The notes under the pieces are model-generated. The model was not told the DNA's origin. It saw nothing but the letters and a program-made list of their open reading frames with translations, and did no database searches. Both the position numbers and the translations under genes were made by a program. A stretch of DNA of 64,000 bases. Origin: Thermus amyloliquefaciens. GTDB taxonomy: Bacteria; Deinococcota; Deinococci; Deinococcales; Thermaceae. Location of the stretch: the NCBI RefSeq assembly GCF_000744885.1, contig NZ_JQMV01000003.1, positions 1,488,001 through 1,552,000 on the forward strand. Direction: 5' to 3'. The stretch's first letter is position 1. Every line of letters starts with the position of its first letter. Positions 46,612 to 54,432 of the stretch are shown piece by piece.

Positions 46612-47216
46612 GCCCGGTGGAGGCCAACTGGGAGGCCCTCGAGGCGGACCTCGCCGACTACCTCGCCCGAAAAGGCCTCGTCCCCTCCTGCCGGGCGGGG
46701 TGCGCCGCCTGTTGCCACGGCCTGGTGACCCTCTCCCGCCTGGAAGGGGAGGCCCTCCTCCCCCACCTCACGGAGGCCCAGCAGTCCCGCCTCCTGGAGG
46801 AAGGCCCCAAGCGCCTGGCCCTCCTCCGGGAGGGTAAGGAGGATCCCCGCTTCCCAAGCCGCTTCTTCCAAAGCCGCACCCCTTGCCCCTTCCTGGAGGG
46901 GGGCCTTTGCGGGGTCTACCCCCACAGGCCCCTGGCCTGCCGGGGCCTCCTCACCACCGGGGACCCCGCCCTTTGTGCGCCAGAGGCCAAGACCCCCAAG
47001 GGGCACTTCCTGGCGGTGCCCTGGCGCATGGCCCACCGCCGCATGGAGGCCCTTTGGGAGGAGGAAAGGCGGCGCCACGGCTTCGTGGTGATCGGGGAAC
47101 TTGCGGGCCTCCTCTACCTCCTCCTCCAGGGCCTGCCCGAGGGGCGGGGGGAGGTGGAGGGCCTCCTCCGGGAGCTCGGGGTGCTGGGGGGGCGGTGGGG
47201 GTTCCAGGTGGTGTAG
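46608..47216 (+). CDS. YkgJ-family cysteine-cluster protein
   Basis: 202 residues. CRAGCAACCHGLVTLSRLEG near the N-terminus and CPFLEGGLCGVYPHRPLACRG form the Cys-rich cluster of YkgJ/UPF0153 proteins, thought to bind zinc or an Fe-S cluster. Additional Cys in ALCAPE. Function unknown. Start ATG overlaps the preceding small gene by 4 nt. Confidence 0.8.
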   Translation: MSPVEANWEALEADLADYLARKGLVPSCRAGCAACCHGLVTLSRLEGEALLPHLTEAQQSRLLEEGPKRLALLREGKEDPRFPSRFFQSRTPCPFLEGGLCGVYPHRPLACRGLLTTGDPALCAPEAKTPKGHFLAVPWRMAHRRMEALWEEERRRHGFVVIGELAGLLYLLLQGLPEGRGEVEGLLRELGVLGGRWGFQVV

Positions 47217-47391
47217 CCAGGTCCGGTCCCCCGGGGGCAAACCCGGGCGCTTGCCCGCACCGGCCCGCGGGCCCTGGCGGCCTTGAGGTGGGCGATCCAG
47301 GCCCTGGCGTCCATGCCCACCCCGACCTCCGGCTCCCCCTGGGGAAGATCCCCTAAACCTCCTTGCGGAGGGGGGTGCGCCTGGGGGATAT

Positions 47392-47417
47392 AAAAAGAGG
47401 GCGGCCCGCAGGCCGCC
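47392..47417 (-). terminator. terminator after tRNA-Ser
   Basis: On the minus strand GGCGGCC/GGCCGCC form a 7-bp stem with a 4-nt loop, then CTC and five T. It starts 2 nt past the CCA of tRNA-Ser. The 175 bp between it and the 47216 stop holds no gene I can support. Confidence 0.8.
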
Positions 47418-47419
47418 TT

Positions 47420-47511
47420 TGGCGGAGGGGGCGGGATTCGAACCCGCGAGGCCCCTTGCGGGGCCTACCGGTTTTCGAGACCGGCCCGTTCAACCGCTCC
47501 GGCACCCCTCC
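47420..47511 (-). tRNA. tRNA-Ser (anticodon CGA)
   Basis: 92 nt, class II. Acceptor GGAGGGG (47505-47511) pairs with CCCCTCC, discriminator G, encoded CCA at 47420-47422. Anticodon loop CTCGAAA on a CCGGT/ACCGG stem; a long variable arm (GGCCCCGCAAGGGGCC) and the T-loop GTTCGAATC. Its first 22 nt are also the last codons of tilS-tadA on the same strand. Confidence 0.96.
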
Positions 47512-49034
47512 CTGAGCCGGGCGAAGAAGTCCTTTAGGAGCTTAGCACACTCCCCCTCCAGGAGGCCACCCCTCAGCCCCTCCCCGTGGCCAAACCGGGT
47601 CAAGGCCCCCTCCTTCAGGTTCTCCGCCCCGTAGACCACCTCCACCCCCGCCTCCTGCAGGGCGTGGTGGCACATGCGGCAGGGCTCGAGGGTCACGTAA
47701 AGCCTCCCCCCCCGGGCCCGTCGGCCCACCCGGCGCAGGAGGAGCATCTCCGCGTGGGCCGTGGGGTCCTGGGTGGCCTCCACCCGGTTGTGGTCGGCGT
47801 GGACCTCCTCCCCCACCACCAGGACCGCCCCCACCGGAACCTCCCCCTCCTGGAAGGCCGCCCGGGCCTCCCCCAGGGCCAAGGCCATGAAGCCCTCCTC
47901 CTCCGGCGGCGGGAAAAGGCCCAAGACCTCCAGGACCCGCTTCCCCTCCGCCCGCACGGGCCAAAGCCCCTTGAGCTCCTTGGGCACCCCCTTCTCCGCC
48001 AGGAAGTCCCGCAGGCGCTTCCTCCCAAAAGGCCTTTCCAGGTAGTCCCCGGGCTCCGGCCGGCGGAAGCCCGGGGGCAGGGGGAGTTTGGGGTCAGGGG
48101 GGATGAGGAAGAGGGTGCCCCCCTTGCGCCGGGCCAGATGCCCTCCCGGAAGGGTCGCCGCCCTGCCCCCCAAGGCCTCCTCCAGGAGGGCGATGAGCCT
48201 TCCCTCGGGCCTGAGGTCCAGGGCCTCCAGCACCCGCCGCAAGGCCCGCCGGCGCAGGACAGCCGGTGCCCTGAGGAGGGGCGCTGCCCGGAAGGCGGGC
48301 ACGAAGAAACGGGGGTCGGGGAGAAGGCGAGCCCCGGCCTCCCGCTCCAGGTGGTCCTCCTCCTCCTCCCGCACCCCGGCGAAACGGGCCAGGGCCTCCT
48401 TGGCCCGGGGGAAGCGGGCCTCCAAGAGGGGAAAGACCGCAAGCCTCAGGTAGTTCCGGTCCAGGGCGAGGTCCCGGTTGGAAGGATCCTCCCGCCAAAC
48501 CTCCTTAAGCTCCCGCAGGAAGGCCCTCAGCTCCTCCCGACGGAAGGGGAGGAGGGGCCGCACCACCAGGCCCTCCCTTTCCCGGATGCCCAGGCCCCGG
48601 GCCGTGCCCTGGAGGAGCTTGAGGACCACGGTCTCCGCCTGGTCGTCCAGGGTGTGGGCGGTGAGGATGGCCCTGGCCCCCACCTCCTTGGCCACCCGGT
48701 GCAAGAAGGCGTAGCGGATCTCCCGGGCCACCGCCTCCAGGTTCTCCCCCCGCTTCTCGGCAACCCTCCCCACCTCCACCCGCTCGGCCCGGAAGGGGAA
48801 GCCGAGCCTTTCCGCCAGGGCCCGCACGAAGGCCAAATCCTCCCCGCTATCCGGGCGGAGGGCGTGGTCCAGGTGGGCCACCACCGCCTCCCTCCCCGCC
48901 CGCCTCGTCAGGTGGGCCAAGGCCACCGAGTCCCCACCCCCCGAGACGGCCAGCACCAAGGGGTCCTTGGGAGCAAGCCGGGAAAGCCGCTCCCGGAAGG
49001 CCTCCTCCAGGCCCTGGGAAAACCTCTCAGGCAA
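47490..49034 (-). CDS. tilS: tRNA(Ile)-lysidine synthetase fused to a TadA-like tRNA adenosine deaminase
   Basis: 514 residues. The N-terminal ~370 residues are TilS, which converts C34 of tRNA-Ile(CAU) to lysidine: PP-loop SGGGDS at 31-36, the downstream HLDHALRP, and the TilS-C domain. The C-terminal ~140 residues are a TadA-like deaminase (EVPVGAVLVVGEEV, zinc site HAEM and PCRMCHHAL), which normally makes inosine at position 34. Both act on the tRNA wobble base, so the fusion is logical. TTG start with GGAGGTG upstream, overlapping the preceding gene by 8 nt. Its last seven codons and the TGA lie inside the tRNA-Ser gene. Confidence 0.93.
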   Translation of the reverse strand: MPERFSQGLEEAFRERLSRLAPKDPLVLAVSGGGDSVALAHLTRRAGREAVVAHLDHALRPDSGEDLAFVRALAERLGFPFRAERVEVGRVAEKRGENLEAVAREIRYAFLHRVAKEVGARAILTAHTLDDQAETVVLKLLQGTARGLGIREREGLVVRPLLPFRREELRAFLRELKEVWREDPSNRDLALDRNYLRLAVFPLLEARFPRAKEALARFAGVREEEEDHLEREAGARLLPDPRFFVPAFRAAPLLRAPAVLRRRALRRVLEALDLRPEGRLIALLEEALGGRAATLPGGHLARRKGGTLFLIPPDPKLPLPPGFRRPEPGDYLERPFGRKRLRDFLAEKGVPKELKGLWPVRAEGKRVLEVLGLFPPPEEEGFMALALGEARAAFQEGEVPVGAVLVVGEEVHADHNRVEATQDPTAHAEMLLLRRVGRRARGGRLYVTLEPCRMCHHALQEAGVEVVYGAENLKEGALTRFGHGEGLRGGLLEGECAKLLKDFFARLREGCRSG

Positions 49035-49419
49035 GCCGGGCCACCTCCGCCTTCAAGGTGGAAAGGCAGCAGCGGCCCCTGGGGTTGCGCTGGTCGCAGG
49101 CGCAACGCTTGGCCCTCACCCCCTCCTCCACCTGGGCCACGGGGTCCAGGCCCTGCCGCAAGGCCTCCGCCAGCCCCTCCCGGGTCCAATCAAAGCAGTA
49201 GCAGATGAGGGAAGCGCCCTTGTCGTAGATGGGAAAGCGCACCTCCTCCAGGGTGTACACCCCTTCCCGCCCGTAGTAGACCACGGGGCAGCCAGGGTCC
49301 TGGCAGAGGTAATGGGGGCTCCCGGGGTCCAGCCGGGCAAGAGCTTTCCCCATGAGGAAGTTTTTCACCGCCTTCAGGGGCACCTCGAGGCCCGCCCTGC
49401 CGTTTTGCGGGCATACCAT
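49027..49419 (-). CDS. CopZ N-terminal-like Cys-rich (zinc/[2Fe-2S]) protein
   Basis: 130 residues with nine Cys: VCPQNG, YLCQDPGCPVVYY, LICYCFDWTR and KRCACDQRNPRGRCCLST. This pattern resembles the N-terminal [2Fe-2S]/zinc domain of archaeal CopZ, but no HMA copper domain follows. It may be a redox or metal-handling protein. The ATG at 49419 has TATAGT 6 nt upstream and no Shine-Dalgarno. tilS-tadA is downstream and overlaps by 8 nt. Divergent from a CDGSH gene. Confidence 0.75.
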   Translation of the reverse strand: MVCPQNGRAGLEVPLKAVKNFLMGKALARLDPGSPHYLCQDPGCPVVYYGREGVYTLEEVRFPIYDKGASLICYCFDWTREGLAEALRQGLDPVAQVEEGVRAKRCACDQRNPRGRCCLSTLKAEVARLA

Positions 49420-49450
49420 GCTTCCACTATAGCCGCGGTATCCTAACCCC
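49420..49450. promoter_or_regulatory. 31-nt divergent spacer with two -10 boxes
   Basis: TATAGT on the minus strand (49426-49431) and TATCCT on the plus strand (49439-49444) each lie exactly 6 nt before their start codons. There is no Shine-Dalgarno on either side. Confidence 0.6.
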
Positions 49451-49660
49451 ATGAGGCTTCGCTTCCGGGAAAACGGCCCCTACGTCCTGGACCTGCCCGA
49501 GGGAACCCCCTTCCGCCTGAACGGGGAGGAGATGCGGCTAGAAAGGGCCAACCTCGCCCTTTGCCGCTGCGGCCAGTCCGGAAACAAACCCTTCTGCGAC
49601 GGGAGCCACAAGGAGGTGGGGTTCCAGGCGGAGAAAGGGGAGCTGGAAACAGCCCCCTAG
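49451..49660 (+). CDS. CDGSH-type iron-sulfur protein
   Basis: 69 residues. The CDGSH [2Fe-2S] signature is complete: Cys38, Cys40, Cys49 and His53 in CRCGQSGNKPFCDGSHK. The N-terminus (RFRENGPYVLDLPEG) is the short beta-strand pair common in bacterial single-motif members. Such proteins are redox-active and can pass clusters on. TATCCT is 6 nt before the ATG. Confidence 0.92.
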   Translation: MRLRFRENGPYVLDLPEGTPFRLNGEEMRLERANLALCRCGQSGNKPFCDGSHKEVGFQAEKGELETAP

Positions 49661-49701
49661 GGGCTAGGCCCAAAGGGACGAGGACCCAGCCCCAGAAGCA
49701 G

Positions 49702-52608
49702 CTACCGGACCCCTTGGTCCTTAGCCCTCCTCCGCCAACGCTCCAGGATCCTTTTCCGGCCAAGCCCCTCCCGCAGGGCCTGTTCCTCCGCCAAGGCCAG
49801 CATGGCCTGGGGGAACCCCACGGCCTGCAAGTCCCCCTGGTCCGCCTCCTGGTAGGCCTGAAGAAGAGCCGCCTCCAGAAAGTCCGCGGCCAGATCCACC
49901 CAAGCCTCCCCTCCTTGCCCCTCCTCCGCCGCCAGATAAAGGGCCCGCTCCAGGTCGTAGGCCAGCCGGGCCAGGTCCTGAAGGGGATGGCCCCTACCCT
50001 CCCTGCCCAAGGCCAGAAGGAAAACCTCCCCTTCCGCCTCCACAAAAGCCTCTAAACCGCGGTTCAGGAGGGGTATCCCCTCCCCCTCTCCCTCCGCCTC
50101 CCGCAAGGCCCGGTGCAAAAGGGCAAGCCGCACCCCCAGAAGCCGGGCCAGGGCCTCCAGCTCCCCGAGGGCACCGGCCACCAGGCCCAAGGCCCCCTCG
50201 CCAACCGGGTGGTCTTGCAACCGGGCCAGGCCCTCCCCCGCCAGCCTCAAGGCGTGGGCAAAGGCCTCCTGGGGACGGCGGGAAGGGAGGGTACCGGTGA
50301 GGGCCAAGGCCCGCCGTCCCTGGCCTCGAGCCCAGTAAAGCCCCCCTATGGGCTTCAGGACCCAAGGGAGATCCAGGCGGGACAAAAGGCGCTCCGTACG
50401 GTCCAGCCCCCCATCCTGGACCAACCCCACCTGGAGCCAAACCCCTTCCCCTGCCGCCAGACCCGGGCGGAGAAGCTCCAGGGTTTCGGGAACGGGACCC
50501 GGATGGTGGCCCCGGTAGTGGGCCCTGAGGCTCCGGCCCTCAAACCCTTGGGCGAGCCTCCTTAAGAGGAGGGCGTAAAACCCGGGGTCCTGGGAGAGCT
50601 CAAAGAGGTATCCCCCTCCCCGCACCCGGGCGAAAAGCCCCGGGCCTTCCCCCTCCCGGCGCAGGGCGATGGGCAAAAAGGCCTCAAGGGAACCCTCCTC
50701 CCCCTCGAGGCGCAGGAGGGTGAGGTACAAAGGGGGTTCCTTCTGGAAACGAAGGGCGTCCTTGAGCTCCACCCGCCTGGGCCTCAGGGCCAGCCAAGCC
50801 CGCTCCCCCAGCGCCTTACCCAAGGCCCCCAGGAAGGCGGCCCGGGCCCTTTCGTCCACCAAAGTATCGATGAAGAGGCCCTCCACACCGGCGGAGAGGG
50901 GCACGGAGGGCAGGCCCTGGAGTCCCTCTGCCTCCTCCTGGGGCGCGGCCCCGTCGGAAAGGTGGAGGCGCTCCACCTCCTCCTTGGGCCTTAGGGCAAA
51001 GAGGCTGAAACCATGGGGACCCAAGGCCAGGCGGTAACGCCCCTCCACCGGGGGAAAGGGGCTTTGGGAGAAAAGCTCCACCGGGACCTGGCCCTCATAC
51101 CCCTCCAAGGGCAGGTCAAAGGCCTGGGTGTAGCGGGAGAGGTTGGCCACCACCAGGACCTTCTCCCCCTGGTACTCCCGCACGTAGGCCAGGATCCGCC
51201 GGTTCTCCACGGGAAGCAGGCGCAGACTGCCCCGGCCCAGAACCCGGGCGTACCGGTTCCGGATGCCCAGGAAGCGGCGCACGAAGTTCAGGAGGGAGTG
51301 GGGGTTTTCCCTCTGGGCCTCCACGTTGACAAAGTGGTAGCTGTAGGGCCCCTCGCTCACCGGGGGCAGGAAGAGGCGGTGGTAGGGGGCCCGGGAAAAG
51401 CCCGCGTTCCGGTCCGCCGACCACTGCATGGGGGTCCGCACCCCGTTGCGGTCGCCCAGGAAAGGGTTATCCCCCATGCCGATCTCGTCCCCGTAGTAGA
51501 GGATGGGGCTTCCCTTTAGGGTGAAGAGGAGGGCGTGAAGCAGCTCAAACCGCCGCCTATCCCCACCCAGGAGGGGCATGAGCCTGCGGCGGATCCCCAG
51601 GTTGATCCGGTACCTGGGGTCAGGGGCATAGACCTCCCAGAGGAACTCCCGCTCCTCCTCCGTGACCTTCTCCAGGGTGAGCTCGTCGTGGTTGCGCAGG
51701 AAAAGGGCCCACTGGGCGGTCTCCGGTATGCCCTCCGTCTCCTGAAGCATGGCCTCAATGGGGCCCCGGTCCTCCCGGCGCAGGGCCAGGAAAAGGCGGG
51801 GCATCAGGGGGAAGTTGTAGGCCATGTGCACCCCGTCCCCCTCCCCGAAGTAGGGGAGGGTTTCCTCGGGCCACATGTTGGCCTCAGCCAAGAGGACCTT
51901 ACCGGGGCCATAGCGCTCCTCCAAGGCCTTGCGCAGGCGTTTCACCGCCTCAATGGTCTCGGGAAGGTTTTCGCAACTGGTCCCCTCCCGCTCGTAGAGG
52001 TAGGGGATGGCGTCCAGGCGGAAACCGTCCACCCCCATGTCGGCCCAGAAGAACATCACCTGGTGCATGGCCCGTTCCACCTCGGGGTTGTCCCAGTTGA
52101 GGTCGGGCTGATGGTGGTAGAAGCGGTGCCAGTAGTAGGCCCCGGCCACCGGGTCAAAGGTCCAGTTGCTGGGCTCAAAGTCCTGGAAGATGACCCGGAC
52201 CCCCTTGTACTTGTCCGGGGTATCGCTCCACACGTAAAAGTCCCGCATGGGGCTACCCGGCTTCCTGGCCTCCTGGAACCAAGGGTGGTCGCTGGAGGTG
52301 TGGTTGAGGACCAGCTCGATGATGACCCGCATCCCCCTGGCGTGGGCCTCGTCCAGGAAGCGCCGGAAGTCCTCGAGGGTCCCGTGGACGGGCAGGATCT
52401 GGTAGTAGTCGGAGATGTCGTACCCATCGTCCCTTAAGGGGGACTGGAAGAAGGGCATGAGCCAAAGGGTGTTCACCCCCAAGGCCTCCAAGTAGGGCAG
52501 CTTTTGCCTCAAGCCCTCAAAGTCCCCGTAGCCGTCGTCGTTGGCGTCAAAGAAGGAGCGCACGTGCAGCTGATAGATGACCGCATCCTTGTACCAAAGG
52601 GGATCCAC
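49702..52608 (-). CDS. treS: trehalose synthase (maltose alpha-D-glucosyltransferase), long Thermus form
   Basis: 968 residues. Interconverts maltose and trehalose. The GH13 part (about 1-560) has WYKDAVIYQLHVRSF, GVDGFRLDAIPYLYER (nucleophile Asp), LLAEANMWPEE (acid/base Glu) and LRNHDELTLE. The remaining ~400 residues are the Thermus-specific C-terminal extension, which resembles a maltokinase-like fold and is linked to thermostability. GTG at 52608 gives DPLWYKD as in T. thermophilus; a CATACT box is 8 nt upstream. Divergent from an alpha-glucosidase gene. Confidence 0.95.
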   Translation of the reverse strand: MDPLWYKDAVIYQLHVRSFFDANDDGYGDFEGLRQKLPYLEALGVNTLWLMPFFQSPLRDDGYDISDYYQILPVHGTLEDFRRFLDEAHARGMRVIIELVLNHTSSDHPWFQEARKPGSPMRDFYVWSDTPDKYKGVRVIFQDFEPSNWTFDPVAGAYYWHRFYHHQPDLNWDNPEVERAMHQVMFFWADMGVDGFRLDAIPYLYEREGTSCENLPETIEAVKRLRKALEERYGPGKVLLAEANMWPEETLPYFGEGDGVHMAYNFPLMPRLFLALRREDRGPIEAMLQETEGIPETAQWALFLRNHDELTLEKVTEEEREFLWEVYAPDPRYRINLGIRRRLMPLLGGDRRRFELLHALLFTLKGSPILYYGDEIGMGDNPFLGDRNGVRTPMQWSADRNAGFSRAPYHRLFLPPVSEGPYSYHFVNVEAQRENPHSLLNFVRRFLGIRNRYARVLGRGSLRLLPVENRRILAYVREYQGEKVLVVANLSRYTQAFDLPLEGYEGQVPVELFSQSPFPPVEGRYRLALGPHGFSLFALRPKEEVERLHLSDGAAPQEEAEGLQGLPSVPLSAGVEGLFIDTLVDERARAAFLGALGKALGERAWLALRPRRVELKDALRFQKEPPLYLTLLRLEGEEGSLEAFLPIALRREGEGPGLFARVRGGGYLFELSQDPGFYALLLRRLAQGFEGRSLRAHYRGHHPGPVPETLELLRPGLAAGEGVWLQVGLVQDGGLDRTERLLSRLDLPWVLKPIGGLYWARGQGRRALALTGTLPSRRPQEAFAHALRLAGEGLARLQDHPVGEGALGLVAGALGELEALARLLGVRLALLHRALREAEGEGEGIPLLNRGLEAFVEAEGEVFLLALGREGRGHPLQDLARLAYDLERALYLAAEEGQGGEAWVDLAADFLEAALLQAYQEADQGDLQAVGFPQAMLALAEEQALREGLGRKRILERWRRRAKDQGVR

Positions 52609-52702
52609 GGTCCCCAAGTATGCGCCGTTAGAGGTACGACTTCAAGTAGGCCAGGACCGCCTCCTGATCCCCAAGCCGCCCTTCCGGGTGTAGACTCCTC
52701 GC

Positions 52703-54310
52703 ATGTGGTGGAAGGAAACCGTGATCTACCAGATCTATCCGCGAAGCTTCCAAGACACCAACGGGGACGGCATCGGCGACCTGGAGGGGATCCGCCGGAG
52801 GCTTCCCTACCTGAAGGGCCTGGGGGTGGGGGCCCTCTGGCTCTCCCCCTTTTACAAGAGCCCCATGAAGGACTTTGGTTACGACGTGGCCGACTACTGC
52901 GAGGTGGACCCCATCTTCGGCACCCTGGAGGACTTTGACCGCCTCCTAAAGGAGGCCCATGCCCTAGGGCTCAAGGTCCTCATCGACCTGGTGCCCAACC
53001 ACACCTCGGACCAGCACCCCTGGTTCAAGGAGTCCCGCAGCTCCCGGGATAACCCCAAGCGGAACTGGTACATCTGGAAAGACCCGGCCCCGGATGGCGG
53101 CCCCCCCAACAACTGGCAGAGCTTTTTCGGAGGCCCCGCCTGGACCCTGGACGAAGGGACGGGGCAGTACTACCTCCACCTCTTCCTGCCCGAGCAACCC
53201 GACCTCAACTGGCAAAACCCCGAGGTGCGGGAGGCCATCCACGAGGCCATGCGCTTCTGGCTAAGGCGGGGGGTGGATGGTTTTCGGGTGGACGTGCTCT
53301 GGCTTTTGGCCAAGGACCCCCTCTTCCGGGACGAGCCGGGTAGCCCCTCCTGGCGGCCCGGGCTTCCCGACCGCCTGCGCCACGAACACCCCTATACCGA
53401 GGACCAGCCGGAAACCTACGCCTACGTGCGGGAGTTGCGGTATGTCCTGGACGAGTTCAGCCAGCCCGGACGGGAACGGGTCATGGTGGGGGAGATCTAC
53501 CTTCCCTTCCACCGCCTGGTGCGCTACTACCGGGCGGGGTGCCACCTTCCCTTCAACTTCAGCCTGATCACCGAAGGCCTGCCCCACTGGCAGCCCGAGA
53601 CCATCGCCCGCATCGTGGAGGCGTACGAAAGCCTCCTCACCCCCTGGGACTGGCCCAACTGGGTCTTGGGCAACCACGACCAGCCCCGGTTGGCCTCGAG
53701 GCTCGGGGAGGCCCAGGCCCGGGTGGCCGCCATGCTCCTCTTCACCCTGCGGGGCACCCCCACCTGGTATTACGGGGATGAGCTGGCCCTGCCCAACGGG
53801 GAGATCCCCCCGGAAAGGGTCCAAGACCCCGCAGCCCTAAGGCAGAAGGACCGCGCCCCTGCGGACTACCACAGCCTGGGCCGCGACCCGGAGCGCACCC
53901 CCATGCCCTGGGATACCTCCCCGTACGCCGGTTTCTCCACGGTGGAGCCCTGGCTCCCCCTAAATCCCGACTGGCCGGTGCGAAACGTGGCCGCCCAGGA
54001 GAAGGATCCGAAATCCATGCTCCATCTGGTGAAACGCCTCATCCGCCTTCGCCAAGACCCCGGGCTCCTCCATGGCCCCTACCGCACCCTTCGGGCAGGG
54101 GGCGGGATCTACGCCTACTTGCGGGGCGAAGGCTTCCTGGTGGCCCTGAACTTCACGGAGCGGGAAAAAGCCCTGGAGCTCCCGCAAAAGGGCCAGATCC
54201 TCCTCTCCACCCACCTGGACCGGGAGGAGGCGGTGGAAGGCATCCTGCGCCTGCGGCCAGACGAGGGAGTAGTGGTACGGCTAAGCGGGGTCCGGGTGGA
54301 AGGGGTGTGA
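52703..54310 (+). CDS. alpha-glucosidase / oligo-1,6-glucosidase, GH13
   Basis: 535 residues. WWKETVIYQIYPRSFQDTNGDG, DLVPNHTS, GVDGFRVDVLWLL (nucleophile), VMVGEIYLP (acid/base) and VLGNHDQPRL give all four GH13 regions. It hydrolyses terminal alpha-glucosidic bonds of short maltooligosaccharides, isomaltose or trehalose-like sugars; the exact linkage is not decidable. Cytoplasmic. TAGACT is exactly 6 nt before the ATG and there is no Shine-Dalgarno. Likely works with TreS in maltose/trehalose turnover. Confidence 0.92.
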   Translation: MWWKETVIYQIYPRSFQDTNGDGIGDLEGIRRRLPYLKGLGVGALWLSPFYKSPMKDFGYDVADYCEVDPIFGTLEDFDRLLKEAHALGLKVLIDLVPNHTSDQHPWFKESRSSRDNPKRNWYIWKDPAPDGGPPNNWQSFFGGPAWTLDEGTGQYYLHLFLPEQPDLNWQNPEVREAIHEAMRFWLRRGVDGFRVDVLWLLAKDPLFRDEPGSPSWRPGLPDRLRHEHPYTEDQPETYAYVRELRYVLDEFSQPGRERVMVGEIYLPFHRLVRYYRAGCHLPFNFSLITEGLPHWQPETIARIVEAYESLLTPWDWPNWVLGNHDQPRLASRLGEAQARVAAMLLFTLRGTPTWYYGDELALPNGEIPPERVQDPAALRQKDRAPADYHSLGRDPERTPMPWDTSPYAGFSTVEPWLPLNPDWPVRNVAAQEKDPKSMLHLVKRLIRLRQDPGLLHGPYRTLRAGGGIYAYLRGEGFLVALNFTEREKALELPQKGQILLSTHLDREEAVEGILRLRPDEGVVVRLSGVRVEGV

Positions 54311-54318
54311 AGGCCAAA

Positions 54319-54342
54319 GGGCCAGGCCCTAGGGCCTGGCCC
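54319..54342. terminator. perfect 24-bp palindrome between aglA-type gene and tRNA-Leu
   Basis: GGGCCAGGCCCT followed by AGGGCCTGGCCC is fully self-complementary. It lies 9 nt after the alpha-glucosidase stop and 4 nt past the tRNA-Leu CCA. T-rich flanks are weak (TTTGG on the minus strand), so it may be a bidirectional terminator or a 3'-end processing barrier. Confidence 0.6.
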
Positions 54343-54345
54343 CCC

Positions 54346-54432
54346 TGGTGCCGGGGGCGGGACTCGAACCCGCACGTCCTTGCGGACAGCAGATTTTGAG
54401 TCTGCCGCGTCTACCGGTTCCGCCACCCCGGC
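54346..54432 (-). tRNA. tRNA-Leu (anticodon CAA)
   Basis: 87 nt, class II. Acceptor GCCGGGG (54426-54432) pairs with CCCCGGC; discriminator A and encoded CCA at 54346-54348. Anticodon stem GCAGA/TCTGC with loop CTCAAAA; variable arm TGTCCGCAAGGACGT; T-loop GTTCGAGTC. Its first 22 nt overlap the 3' end of lnt on the same strand. Confidence 0.96.

Noticed and set aside
47217-47391. Small minus-strand frame with a plausible start (about 47320-47114) between the YkgJ gene and tRNA-Ser
   Set aside because: The translation becomes Pro/Arg/Ser-rich and runs antisense into the YkgJ gene; no family or Shine-Dalgarno support.
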